From NCBI GenBank assembly GCA_021107435.1, contig JAIOSV010000029.1:1-61856 (forward strand): 61,856 bases of DNA, given 5' to 3'. Within the stretch, counting starts at the first letter, position 1; each line of letters opens with the position of its first letter. A program made the translations under genes and the position numbers. Below are positions 26,025 through 34,519 of the stretch, one piece after another. The notes under the pieces were generated by a model, which had not been told where the DNA came from, made no database searches, and was given only the letters and a program-made list of their open reading frames with translations. This stretch comes from Candidatus Sabulitectum sp. GTDB lineage: Bacteria > Fermentibacterota > Fermentibacteria > Fermentibacterales > JCC-6.

Positions 26025-27116
26025 TTACCCCTTTGCTTTCAGAACAGAGTCGATAACTTCTTTAACTCTTGATGAAGCCTTGCCATCAAGTCCGGTGAAG
26101 AAGTAGTTCCTGTATTCAGACAATTTGTTTTTCATTGTATCTGTGGGAGAAAGAGCATGGTTAACAGCGTTTTCAAGTTGATCCGGGCTGGAGATGTGAG
26201 GGAATGCCCCAGCCAGCCATTCAACGGGGTTAATTGAGAGTGCAGGCATGCCATCAGAATGTTTCAGACTTGAGTACGGAAGCTCGTAGATGATTCCATG
26301 TTTCCCCAGTGCAAGAAACTCATTCAGAACACTTGATGTATCGCTTATCATGGTATCTGCAAGGCTCAGGTATGGATAAACATTATATTCTTCAGAGGGT
26401 ACAAGGTAGAGTTCTCTGTGTTTTTCCGCAAGCTCCTGGTACAGCCTGTGCTGAGAGTGTGAGGCATATTTTCCTCCCCAGGAATACGGATGCAGTTTGA
26501 CTAAAAGGTTGTACTCCGGGAGAAGTTCCACAATCTTGTTGCCGATATGCTCAATACAGCTGGGTTTATATGAAGGAGCAAACAGAACAGTCTGTTTAGA
26601 GGAATCAAATCCCAGTCTCTTCATCAGTACTTCATTGCTGAAGTGCCCGGACTGGAAAAACGGATCAAGTTTGGGCAATCCTGTCACATAGAAGTCTGCA
26701 ATGTCTCCACAGCCGATGCTTTTTATGAAATCGTACCAGTACTGACCTTCAAGAAAAACATGATATCTGGTATTCTTTTGCTTTACGATGTTTCTAATTC
26801 TTAAAGTTTTTATTCCCACGCCGTGATCCAGATGAAATTTAGGAACATCATCGTATTTTGCGGGATTCTTCAGCGCATCTCCACATATAACAGCATCGAA
26901 TCCTCTGGTTTTGTCTGTGACCTGAAAGCCTTTTTCTCTAAGAGTATCTTCGATTCTTGATTTGTTTGAGATAAGAAATACTCCCAGAAAACGGTGCTGA
27001 TCCTTCCCCACCCTGACCCATAAGTCGTATTCAGGATCTTGAGACATGGAGATGTAAAGAGGATGCAGTGAGTTGAAATAGTATTCCTTTTTCAAATCAA
27101 AAAGAATCTTCTTCAC
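26025..27116 (-). CDS. CDP-glycerol glycerophosphotransferase family protein (2)
   Basis: A 363-residue paralogue of the preceding family. Motifs are FHLDHGVGIKTLR, QTVLFAPSYKPSC, LLVKLHPYSW and MISDTSSVLNEFLALG, followed by a C-terminal helix-rich segment. It begins with GTG (27116), whose GTGA overlaps the stop of paralogue 3. It lies seven bases upstream of paralogue 1. The strict order and overlaps show a single transcript for polymer assembly. Confidence 0.85.
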   Translation of the reverse strand: MKKILFDLKKEYYFNSLHPLYISMSQDPEYDLWVRVGKDQHRFLGVFLISNKSRIEDTLREKGFQVTDKTRGFDAVICGDALKNPAKYDDVPKFHLDHGVGIKTLRIRNIVKQKNTRYHVFLEGQYWYDFIKSIGCGDIADFYVTGLPKLDPFFQSGHFSNEVLMKRLGFDSSKQTVLFAPSYKPSCIEHIGNKIVELLPEYNLLVKLHPYSWGGKYASHSQHRLYQELAEKHRELYLVPSEEYNVYPYLSLADTMISDTSSVLNEFLALGKHGIIYELPYSSLKHSDGMPALSINPVEWLAGAFPHISSPDQLENAVNHALSPTDTMKNKLSEYRNYFFTGLDGKASSRVKEVIDSVLKAKG

Positions 27117-28177
27117 GGAAAACCCCTGGAAAGCTGTTTTACAAACTCTGCCGCACGTTTCACAGATTTCCCGTCATTGAAATAGAAGCAGTTGTGCAGC
27201 ATTTCTGTAAAACGTGAATTGTTTTCTGGATTCGAAAGGTTCCGGTTTACTACATCCAGAATACTCTTTGAGTCATCGAAAAAGTCCGCAATTGTCATTA
27301 CATTCATTTCGTCCGGCATGTTGTGGAGATCGCTGAAATCAGTATTTGCCACAATGATTGGATTCCCTGTGATCAGGTATTCATACAGCACTGAAGATGT
27401 ATCACTGATAAGAACATCTGAAACAAGGAAATCATGCATCGTGTCACTTCTGGTAATCCTGTTGGAATTGGAGAAATACACTCGCTTTATCCCTGCCAGT
27501 TTCGCCCATAACTTGAGTTTCGGGACATGGTGGGAATCGAAGTGATGGGGTCTGATAATGAGATTGTGTTCTTTTGTTATTTCCCTGCAGAAAAGTTTTG
27601 TGTATTTGTTCAGTGTTCCATTTCCCCATTTCCATGTGGGGGCATAGAGTACAGTCTTTCTTGCATGGTCCTTTTCCGGAATCCCCATTCTGTCCATCAG
27701 TGCATTACGGGTCGTTTTCCCGTTAACGTAGTTATCAAATCTGAGATTGCCGACCTTCACCAGGCGATTATCGGGAATATTCACCCCTGTATCTCTCAGT
27801 TTTTCCATGTGTTTGGGGCCGGAAACAAATAAATACTGATAACTCTCCAGTCGGCGGGCATTCCCGCCGTACTTTTTATCGCCAGTGCCGTGTCCTATGA
27901 AAACAGTTTTCAATCTGGCTGGATCATTGTGTATTCTGGAATTTGACTGTGATAAAATGACTCCGCTTAGATCGGAAACATGTCTGAGTTTCCTTCTCTC
28001 TACAACCGGAGTTCCAAGGAATGCGGCCCCCTCGGATTTAATGCTTCCCCTGAGGTATCTCTTGAATTTCAGAAGGGTTTTGTACTTCCTTACAAGAAAG
28101 GAGCCCCCGATCTCTGTGTATAGAGGCCAGGCATAGGACAGCTGATATACCTGATTCGCGAAGTAGTAGATTTTCAA
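27113..28177 (-). CDS. CDP-glycerol glycerophosphotransferase family protein (3)
   Basis: A 354-residue paralogue with FIGHGTGDKKYGG, KTVLYAPTWKWG, NLIIRPHHFDSHH and LISDTSSVLYEYLITGNP. The start is TTG at 28177, overlapping the stop of the nucleotidyltransferase by four bases. A strongly basic first third (many Lys and Arg) may bind membrane phospholipid, a property of TagB/TagF-type primases and polymerases. Whether it primes or polymerises cannot be told from sequence. Confidence 0.85.
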   Translation of the reverse strand: MKIYYFANQVYQLSYAWPLYTEIGGSFLVRKYKTLLKFKRYLRGSIKSEGAAFLGTPVVERRKLRHVSDLSGVILSQSNSRIHNDPARLKTVFIGHGTGDKKYGGNARRLESYQYLFVSGPKHMEKLRDTGVNIPDNRLVKVGNLRFDNYVNGKTTRNALMDRMGIPEKDHARKTVLYAPTWKWGNGTLNKYTKLFCREITKEHNLIIRPHHFDSHHVPKLKLWAKLAGIKRVYFSNSNRITRSDTMHDFLVSDVLISDTSSVLYEYLITGNPIIVANTDFSDLHNMPDEMNVMTIADFFDDSKSILDVVNRNLSNPENNSRFTEMLHNCFYFNDGKSVKRAAEFVKQLSRGFP

Positions 28178-28923
28178 GGTTTATCCCTCAACCTGGTAAT
28201 ACTGCTGATCAGTCCTCTGAATGAAAACATCTCTGGAGTGTCCAGGTCTATCCATCTTCTATCACCGATATCAACTCCAATCATTTTCCCGTTCTGCGCG
28301 AGAGAGTTGCAGGCATCCGAGAGGGAGTCTCTGCCCTGTTCTATAGAGTTTCGCAGTGTGGCGAAAAAACTGTGATTTAATTTAAACATACCGCAATCTA
28401 TTGCCTGATAATCTCTATAGTTTTTGTCAAGTCCGGTTATTTCAAGTCTGCCGTTCTCAGTTCTGTCGCATTGAACTTTCATGCCATCATCCAGATCTGG
28501 AATAAATTCAAGCTTGAAATCCAGAGCAAGCAATGCCTGATCCGGTTCAATTGCAGTTTCTACAATGTGTTTAAGCATCTCCGGCTCAAAAATGTGATCA
28601 CTCATCAGGAGAATGAATTCTTCACCGGGCTGGATATTCTCTTCTGCACTGAGTACTGAAATCCCGTTGGAAAGTTTCCAGGAAGCATTATAGCAAAACT
28701 CAATATTTAGAGAGTCCAGAACGTTGCTGCTCAAGTATTCTTCCAGCGCGGCTGCCTGGAAGCCGGTAACAATCACCACATCATTAATAGCAGACTTCAA
28801 CACTCCGTCAAGGATAATATCAATGACCCTGCGGTTTCCAATTTTCAGAAGAGTCTTGGGCATTCCTTTGTGCTGTGATTCAAGACGGGAACCGCAACCG
28901 GCTGCAATTATTACTGCTTTCAT
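28174..28923 (-). CDS. NTP transferase, IPCT/phospho-alcohol cytidylyltransferase-like
   Basis: A 249-residue single-domain nucleotidyltransferase. It has AAGCGSRLESQHKGMPKTLL (nucleotide-binding loop and catalytic Lys), SNGISVLSAEENI, and LLMSDHIFEPEML with the metal-binding Asp. The NG-x-S-V-L plus SDH-x-F/Y combination is characteristic of CTP:inositol-1-phosphate cytidylyltransferases, unlike sugar-1-phosphate enzymes, so a CDP-polyol product is likely. The ATG at 28923 has GGGAG nine bases upstream. It is coupled to the polymer-synthesis paralogue downstream. The exact alcohol is inference. Confidence 0.75.
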   Translation of the reverse strand: MKAVIIAAGCGSRLESQHKGMPKTLLKIGNRRVIDIILDGVLKSAINDVVIVTGFQAAALEEYLSSNVLDSLNIEFCYNASWKLSNGISVLSAEENIQPGEEFILLMSDHIFEPEMLKHIVETAIEPDQALLALDFKLEFIPDLDDGMKVQCDRTENGRLEITGLDKNYRDYQAIDCGMFKLNHSFFATLRNSIEQGRDSLSDACNSLAQNGKMIGVDIGDRRWIDLDTPEMFSFRGLISSITRLRDKP

Positions 28924-29116
28924 TACTCTGCTCCCGTAACTTCTTGTAGTCAAGAATGTTATAACTGAATTGTATCTGGCTGATGAGAGAAAATATAATC
29001 ATTTGCACCTGATTCAGCAAGAAATTCTACATCATGCTTGAGGATAACTGCGGAAACCCGGTTTGTTGTTTCATGCAAACCGAACCCAACGGTGCTTAGG
29101 TATTCGGTCTTCGTAA
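28924..29116. other. Gap upstream of the nucleotidyltransferase gene
   Basis: No gene is seen. It includes a perfect 7-bp hairpin, CGGTTTG / CAAACCG at 29059-29082, with a 10-nt loop and no U-tract on either side. Together with the adjacent decayed propeller fragment this 460-bp gap splits the surface-polymer cluster into two transcription units. Confidence 0.5.
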
Positions 29117-29383
29117 TCAGAAATAGTCTTTGTCACCTGATTTACCCAGAGATACCGTAGTGATAAGGGAATTCGTATTCGTATTGATTACCGCAATATT
29201 ATTCGATCCAGTGCATGCACAGTAGAGTCTTCCATCAGCAGAAACAGTCATCTCATACTGAGGATAGCTGTTTCCCTGAAGTGAAATATTTTGAATGACT
29301 GTATTGGTGTATGTGTCAATTACCGCAATCCTGCTTGCCGAATAAAGATGATTCGTACGAATTGTTTCTTTATCGCTGAAGTG
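29117..29383 (-). pseudogene. Fragment of a YVTN-type beta-propeller protein
   Basis: Reading on from the TAA of the neighbouring glycerophosphotransferase in the same frame gives 88 codons ending at TGA (29117-29119). They contain two blades of a YVTN/lactonase-type propeller: IAVIDTYTNTVIQNISL, then YPQYEMTVSADGRLYCACTG and NNIAVINTNTNSLITTVSL. There is no credible start codon and no upstream part, so it is the remnant of a larger secreted or surface protein. Confidence 0.7.
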
Positions 29384-30430
29384 TTATCTCAGATAGCCCT
29401 TGCGGAAGTGGCTGTGGTAGAGTATCTGGATCTTGCGGAAGAGGTTCAAGGGTTTCCTGCCTTTACCCATCGGTTGAGTTGAGTCTATGGACGAGAGCAG
29501 GTCAATAATCCCTTTTGATATGGATCTGTCCAGCCGTGGATTTACCTCAGTCAGGTGTCTGTGTCTCTGCGGGGAGAACTCATCCGGTCTTGACAGAGAT
29601 CTGTTCAGGGCATCTCTCAATTCTGCTGTTGATTGTATGTTGATTCCCTTGTCTCTTCTGCTGAGTGTTCTGTATGTCACCAGCGGTTTATCGAGAGCCA
29701 TGAACTCGTATATCACCGATGAAGTATCGGAGAGCATCACATCCGCAAGATGAAGATACGGTGTTATGTCGAAGTCAGTTATCAGCCTGAATTGATTACC
29801 GGTCTTCCTGCTGAGATTCTTCAGAATGTCTCTGTCCATAAATTCATGGGGTTTGCAGAACCAGATCTCTTCCGGTTTCATGATTGTTTCAATTGCCGGA
29901 AGAATATCCTTCGATGATTCCATGCTGCTGCTGTGTGTGGGAGCATACAGGATAACTGTTTTGTCCTGTTTGAGGTTGAATCGTTTCCTGATATCAGTGG
30001 TGTCGTAATTCAGTATGTGGTCGATCTTTGCCCAGCCGGTTTCAAATGTTCTGAAATACTTGTACTTTCTTTCCATTTCCTTGAAACGGGTGGTTACCAC
30101 CGGACCGGAAGTAAGATAGAGATCGAAGAAGTGCCTGATTTTGTAATGTGAGGGCTTTTCTATTCCAATACCATGAAAAAGCTCCACTTTGATCCCCGGC
30201 AGGCGAAAATCAACAAAGTTGCCGGGACAGAGAACGAAATCCGGATTAAAGGCAATTGCGTCTTTCAGCTCTGTAAATACTTCAAATTTTGAAAGGCTTC
30301 CCGGAAGCTTCTTTCTCACTTTAGTGCTTACGAATAGAGCAATACTGGCTTTCTGTCCTGTTGCCTCTTTAACCAGGGGTTGAACCACAGGGAGGGAGTA
30401 GAGTTTGGAAACATAGAAGAGTAATTTCAT
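29384..30430 (-). CDS. CDP-glycerol glycerophosphotransferase family protein (4)
   Basis: A 348-residue paralogue with ELFHGIGIEKPSHYKIR, KTVILYAPTHSSS, EEIWFCKPHEFMD and MLSDTSSVIYEFMALDKP. Like the others it keeps the His of the general-base region and the SDTSS donor motif. The ATG overlaps the stop of the tagD-like gene by four bases, directly linking donor synthesis with transfer. It is separated from the other three paralogues by a 460-bp gap. Confidence 0.85.
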   Translation of the reverse strand: MKLLFYVSKLYSLPVVQPLVKEATGQKASIALFVSTKVRKKLPGSLSKFEVFTELKDAIAFNPDFVLCPGNFVDFRLPGIKVELFHGIGIEKPSHYKIRHFFDLYLTSGPVVTTRFKEMERKYKYFRTFETGWAKIDHILNYDTTDIRKRFNLKQDKTVILYAPTHSSSMESSKDILPAIETIMKPEEIWFCKPHEFMDRDILKNLSRKTGNQFRLITDFDITPYLHLADVMLSDTSSVIYEFMALDKPLVTYRTLSRRDKGINIQSTAELRDALNRSLSRPDEFSPQRHRHLTEVNPRLDRSISKGIIDLLSSIDSTQPMGKGRKPLNLFRKIQILYHSHFRKGYLR

Positions 30431-30831
30431 CTGGAGATTGATTTGCCGTTCTGCACTGTATTCTTAATCGCGGTTGTTGAAATGCTCTCTGTTCTTGGGA
30501 GATAAATCACTTCGCAGTAGTCTTTCAGGAAATCAAACTTTCCGATCCAGTCATCACCGATAACGAATACATCAATGGAATGATTCACGATATCCTCTGT
30601 CTTCTGCTCCCAGCTTGTTTCCGGAATGACCCGGTCAACGAATCGTATGGCTTCAACAATTTGTGCCCTGTGGGCGTAGGGATAAACGCACTGCTTATGC
30701 TTGCCGGTGTTAAACTCGTCAGTGGAAATGGCAACCATGAGGTAATCCCCCAGTGCCCGCGCTCGTCTCAGCATGTTCAAGTGACCAATATGGAACAGGT
30801 CATATGTTCCGTATGTGATTACTCTTTTCAT
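30427..30831 (-). CDS. tagD: Glycerol-3-phosphate cytidylyltransferase
   Basis: A 134-residue nucleotidylyl transferase that makes CDP-glycerol from CTP and glycerol-3-phosphate. The GTYDLFHIGHLNMLRRA segment with the HxGH motif is at the N-terminus. It also has GDDWIGKFDFLKDYCEV and the C-terminal RTESISTT signature. Size and motifs match TagD closely. It supplies the expected donor for the four PF04464 enzymes nearby, which is unusual beside LPS genes. Confidence 0.93.
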   Translation of the reverse strand: MKRVITYGTYDLFHIGHLNMLRRARALGDYLMVAISTDEFNTGKHKQCVYPYAHRAQIVEAIRFVDRVIPETSWEQKTEDIVNHSIDVFVIGDDWIGKFDFLKDYCEVIYLPRTESISTTAIKNTVQNGKSISR

Positions 30832-30837
30832 TTTCTG

Positions 30838-31728
30838 CTACCATCCGAGTCTGATAAGTGATGCCCATTGCTCAAGGAACTGCGTATCTCCGGTTGCGGG
30901 TTCGGAACCCCATCCGCTGAATGCTCCCTTTCTGTCAAGTCCGATAACAGGGATTCCCAGCGCCCGGGCATGAATCCATAGATTTCTGCTGGTGGTGGCA
31001 ACTGCCGATGCGCCTGCCACCAGTGCTGCTCTGATCCCTTCGCTGGTCTCAGGGGGAATATTGGTAGTGTTGCCATCCACGAGAACAATCTTCAGGGGAA
31101 CTTCCGCTCTCTTTCTTTTAAAAATGGCAGAAGCGTCTTCAGTAGCCAGAATGTATGGCAGTGTTCGATGGGAAACAGGCGAAAGGATAGTCGAAGCCTT
31201 ATCTGCAAGAACGCGGGGCACACCGGGTTTCCAGTTCATGCTGGTTTTCAGCTTGAGAACATTCATGATCCCGTGTACATTATCAGGGAAAACAGCTGAG
31301 GCTGTTTTTACTATGATATTTACCGCTGGATGGTCAATTGAAGAGATGCAGGCCATAGGAGATGTTTTTTCAACAAAGCGAAGAAGGTCATCTCCTGGAT
31401 GCGTATTGAATAACAGCAGATCTTCCGGGGGAAAAGGGTCAGGGGATCCCGAGTCAGTGGAGTAGATGTGCATTTCCGGTGTCCAGGGAAGAAAGCCTGC
31501 CAGTTCAAAGACATCCTGATGTGCTACAAAGTGAATAGGAATACCCGGGTAGGCATCCTGAAGAGCTTTTGCCATGTAAACGGATGACCAGGCATCCGAT
31601 AGGTCTGAAGAAGAGAATACACCAACAGATTCAGGTCTTACTATATCCGATGGAAATCTGAAATCATTCCAGTTTGAGGATACCTTTGCTTCTCTTCGTT
31701 TGCCGAACAGATTCCTTATTAACTTCAC
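30838..31728 (-). CDS. Putative GT9-like (heptosyltransferase-fold) protein
   Basis: A 296-residue protein only weakly recognisable. The SDLSDAWSSVYMAKALQDAYPG segment resembles the first Rossmann unit of ADP-heptose LPS heptosyltransferases. Later segments (KIVLVDGNTTNIPPET, SAVATTSRNLWIHARALGIPVIGLD) resemble the donor domain, but the usual conserved motifs are poor. Start is GTG at 31728, overlapping the upstream stop by four bases. Context (surface-polymer cluster) favours a glycosyltransferase. Confidence in the exact family is low. Confidence 0.5.
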   Translation of the reverse strand: MKLIRNLFGKRREAKVSSNWNDFRFPSDIVRPESVGVFSSSDLSDAWSSVYMAKALQDAYPGIPIHFVAHQDVFELAGFLPWTPEMHIYSTDSGSPDPFPPEDLLLFNTHPGDDLLRFVEKTSPMACISSIDHPAVNIIVKTASAVFPDNVHGIMNVLKLKTSMNWKPGVPRVLADKASTILSPVSHRTLPYILATEDASAIFKRKRAEVPLKIVLVDGNTTNIPPETSEGIRAALVAGASAVATTSRNLWIHARALGIPVIGLDRKGAFSGWGSEPATGDTQFLEQWASLIRLGW

Positions 31729-32396
31729 TGCTCAAATCCTTCCATTATTCTTCGGGCCATTGATACTGCTGCGGGATTGGATGAATCTACAGAGTTAAGA
31801 ACTCTGGAGGATTCACCGAATTGCCCCGATGCCTGAAGGCACAAACCGTACATAACATCTCCCAGAGCATCACCGGGGTAATGAATACGAATTGTACGGG
31901 AAAGATGAAGTGCTTCTTCATGCCTTCCAAGAGTCAAATATGCTGAGCACAGATCAATTGCGCTCCAGAAAGCCTTTCTGGCTGTTGAGGCGGAAGCGAT
32001 TGAGAGAGTCAGCTCGCGAGCCGCCGTTTCGCCGTCTTCCTGAAAAAGAGCAGACAAGCCCCTGGCCCGGTGATCAAGCCATGGATCATCCGGGGATATA
32101 AGCAGAAGCTCTGAAATAGCAATTTCGGAAAGACCTGATGTCCAGGCAATTCTGGCCATCCAGAAATCTTCCAGATCGCTGTTTGCGTAAATACTTTGCA
32201 GTTCCATTGAAAGAAAAACCGCTCTTCTGCTGTCACCGGCATAAATCGCTTCCTCAATCAGCCTGCCCATAATACGCGCCTGTCCCGCGAGGTTTTCTTC
32301 GGTTTCCCAGAGAGCCCCGGCTTCCGCAAGTTTTCCAGTTTGCTCAAGTTCAAGAGGAGATATTCCGGCAAGGATGATCAGAAAAAGTAAATTCAT
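31725..32396 (-). CDS. Exported TPR-like protein
   Basis: From the ATG at 32396 (ATGA overlap with the preceding stop) this is 223 residues with a signal-type N-terminus (MNLLFLIILAGISP). Helix-turn-helix repeats of tetratricopeptide type follow (AEAGALWETEENLAGQAR, ALHLSRTIRIHYPGDALGD). No catalytic residues are seen. It probably scaffolds a periplasmic or outer-membrane step of the polymer pathway, an inference from its place in the operon. Confidence 0.6.
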   Translation of the reverse strand: MNLLFLIILAGISPLELEQTGKLAEAGALWETEENLAGQARIMGRLIEEAIYAGDSRRAVFLSMELQSIYANSDLEDFWMARIAWTSGLSEIAISELLLISPDDPWLDHRARGLSALFQEDGETAARELTLSIASASTARKAFWSAIDLCSAYLTLGRHEEALHLSRTIRIHYPGDALGDVMYGLCLQASGQFGESSRVLNSVDSSNPAAVSMARRIMEGFEQ

Positions 32397-33022
32397 TGCA
32401 TATACCTCTGTATCAGTCTTCTGCAAAATCTGAAGTAGCTGATTACACCAAGAATCGCGGCAATCGGTGTCAGTATTTGAGAAACCCATGTGAGTTTGAA
32501 GAAAATACTTTTTTCGGGATATGCCAGAGCGCCGGCAGCAGTAAGTACCAGAACATAGCTTAGAATAATTGTCAGTCTTTCGCTTGTGGTGATGGCAACC
32601 ACAGGTATTTTGATGCTCCATGAAACCACCAGCAGCCCGAGAACAACTGTGATGTGATACCAGGCGGGAATCATGGCAAGAAGTCCGTTAACAGCACCCA
32701 GTCTTGCAAGAAAAATAAGCATGACCGCAAGGAAGAACTTGTCTGCCAGAATGTCCAGTGTTTTCCCGGGAGTGCTGGATTTCTTCATTTTTCTGGCTGT
32801 CCATCCGTCAAAATAGTCGCTTGAGGCAGCAACAAGACACAGCCAGAACATTGCGATAAAATCTGATTTCCAACCGGTCCATATGCATAAGGGAAGAAGA
32901 ATGATGCGAACCCAGGATACAAGGGCCGGAACTATCGGGAGTTGCTCCTGAGATCGCTTTATCATCGCAATGCCCTGTGACAACTGTTCCAGATGCCTCT
33001 GTTGGGTTTCGTTGAGATTCAT
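32393..33022 (-). CDS. CDP-alcohol phosphatidyltransferase family protein
   Basis: Integral membrane enzyme of 209 residues that transfers a phospho-group from a CDP-linked donor to an alcohol. The complete signature D-G-x2-A-R-x8-G-x3-D-x3-D is visible (DGWTARKMKKSSTPG then KTLDILAD) at about 75-97, within five or six hydrophobic helices. The ATG at 33022 overlaps the upstream stop (ATGA). It could be phosphatidylglycerophosphate synthase, but its place beside an IPCT-like cytidylyltransferase and TagD suggests a dedicated polyol-phosphate lipid or polymer step. Confidence 0.85.
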   Translation of the reverse strand: MNLNETQQRHLEQLSQGIAMIKRSQEQLPIVPALVSWVRIILLPLCIWTGWKSDFIAMFWLCLVAASSDYFDGWTARKMKKSSTPGKTLDILADKFFLAVMLIFLARLGAVNGLLAMIPAWYHITVVLGLLVVSWSIKIPVVAITTSERLTIILSYVLVLTAAGALAYPEKSIFFKLTWVSQILTPIAAILGVISYFRFCRRLIQRYMQ

Positions 33023-33618
33023 AGATGAGATCCAGTTGATGTTCGAAACATACAATCAAGAGAATCAGCGGGAAGGTATCTCATATCAGGGTTTACACCA
33101 GGAAAAAATCTCGAGAGGATCTGAATATCGGCTGGTGACACAAGTTCCTCTCCGTGAAACAAACCGTCTTCCCTTGTGGTCATCCATCCTATAGCACACA
33201 CTGCACCGCACTGATTGGAATGAATAGTTCCTTCCATATCAGGCGGGACTGCGGGATTAAGTGCCACTGTTTGATAAAGCTCATACCGTCCAAACCAAAC
33301 AAGCGCAGCAAGGAGAGCATTTCTTGTGGCCGGCAGATCCAGTCCTTTCCTCTCCCAGTAGATTTCCGCAAGATCAATCCTTCCCTCTGAAACAAGAAGT
33401 GCGGTCAGAGGAACTATCATAGATATGTCACCGCCTTCAATTCCGCTGAGAAGATCATTGATGGAAATTTCTTCAGATGAAGACATGCCGGCTCTGAAAT
33501 ACAGTGATGCGCCCATTACTGCCGGTACAGTCGCTGTTTCGCGGCCCGCTCTTAACGCCCATATACCTTGAAGTGGTGTCTGTGCATCTGCAAATAATAA
33601 AAGAAGCAGAAATATCAT
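33019..33618 (-). CDS. Exported hypothetical protein
   Basis: A 199-residue protein from ATG 33618 with a signal peptide (MIFLLLLLFADAQ). It is helical with TPR-like spacing in the middle (LVSEGRIDLAEIYWERKG) and has two cysteines near NQCGAVCAIG. I do not recognise the family. The frame stays open upstream through the tRNA gene, which cannot be coding, so the later start is used. It is the first gene of the short operon continuing with the CDP-alcohol enzyme. Confidence 0.55.
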   Translation of the reverse strand: MIFLLLLLFADAQTPLQGIWALRAGRETATVPAVMGASLYFRAGMSSSEEISINDLLSGIEGGDISMIVPLTALLVSEGRIDLAEIYWERKGLDLPATRNALLAALVWFGRYELYQTVALNPAVPPDMEGTIHSNQCGAVCAIGWMTTREDGLFHGEELVSPADIQILSRFFPGVNPDMRYLPADSLDCMFRTSTGSHL

Positions 33619-33634
33619 GCTGTTCCAGAGGTTA

Positions 33635-33710
33635 TGGAGCGGGCAACGGGGGTCGAACCCGCGACATTCAGCATGGGAGGCTGACACTCTGCCAACTGAG
33701 TTATGCCCGC
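33635..33710 (-). tRNA. tRNA-Gly (anticodon CCC)
   Basis: Complete 76-nt cloverleaf on the minus strand. The acceptor stem GCGGGCA pairs with TGCCCGC, with discriminator T and an encoded 3' CCA. The D arm contains CAGTTGGCAGAG. The anticodon stem TCAGC/GCTGA encloses loop CTCCCAT (anticodon CCC, glycine). The T arm is GCGGG-TTCGACC-CCCGT. It sits five bases downstream of dapF. Confidence 0.95.
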
Positions 33711-33715
33711 TATGT

Positions 33716-34519
33716 TCAAGAAGCTGTCTCCGCTCTGTAGATTACCCTGGCCTCTCCCTGAAGCCACCAGCCCGTGGAGTCTCTGCCTACAGTAAGATCC
33801 AGTCCACTGCGTACTGTTATTCTAACAGGTAAAGCTACGGAGTCAAACCTTTCAGAGGCAATAAGAGCTGAAGCGACTGCCCCGGTGCCGCATGCGAGAG
33901 TCTCACCCTCTACGCCTCTCTCAAAGGTTCTCATTATCATTGATCCGTCTTCCTGAACCTTGACCCAGTTCACATTGACTCCGTCCGGGCCGAATTCGCC
34001 GTGTGATCTGATGAGAGAAGCAAATGTTTCAAAAGAGCCGTCTTCAAGATCATTGGTGAATACAACTGCGTGGGGAACTCCGGTATCAGCAAATCCCACT
34101 TGAACTCCACTCTCAATTCCGATGTCTTTTCTTAGAAAATGAAGAACAGGATCGGTTATCCAAATTCTCGCTTCATTGTTTCCGGTTACCATACCAAGAT
34201 GTCTGCCAGCGTCACTTGAAAAGGAAAACTCAACTCCGGGTTTCACAATGCCCAGCTCCAGAGCATAGCGACAGATACATCTGGCACCATTGCCGCACAT
34301 TTCCGCGGAGCTGCCATCGGAGTTGTAGTATTTCATTGCAAAGGCAAGCCCGGGATCTTTTCTTATCTCTATCAGCCCATCCGCGCCAACGGAAAGACCT
34401 CTCCTGCAAAGGCTGGTAATCTCCTCTTTGTTGAAATGATTTGAATAAATTCCATCTCTGTTGTCAATCATGATGAAATCATTCCCGGCGCCGCTCATTT
34501 TAAGGAATTTGATGCTCAT
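33716..34519 (-). CDS. dapF: Diaminopimelate epimerase
   Basis: A 267-residue cofactor-independent epimerase converting LL- to meso-diaminopimelate for lysine and peptidoglycan. Both catalytic cysteines are present: MCGNGARC in the N-terminal half and ACGTGAVAS in the C-terminal half. KMSGAGNDFIMID at the start is also typical. Its ATG overlaps the stop of the STT3-like gene by four bases. No other lysine-pathway gene is in the window. Confidence 0.95.
   Translation of the reverse strand: MSIKFLKMSGAGNDFIMIDNRDGIYSNHFNKEEITSLCRRGLSVGADGLIEIRKDPGLAFAMKYYNSDGSSAEMCGNGARCICRYALELGIVKPGVEFSFSSDAGRHLGMVTGNNEARIWITDPVLHFLRKDIGIESGVQVGFADTGVPHAVVFTNDLEDGSFETFASLIRSHGEFGPDGVNVNWVKVQEDGSMIMRTFERGVEGETLACGTGAVASALIASERFDSVALPVRITVRSGLDLTVGRDSTGWWLQGEARVIYRAETAS

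Noticed and set aside
29291-29482. Plus-strand open frame opposite the beta-propeller fragment
   Set aside because: It is antisense to recognisable propeller blades and the 3' end of a real gene.
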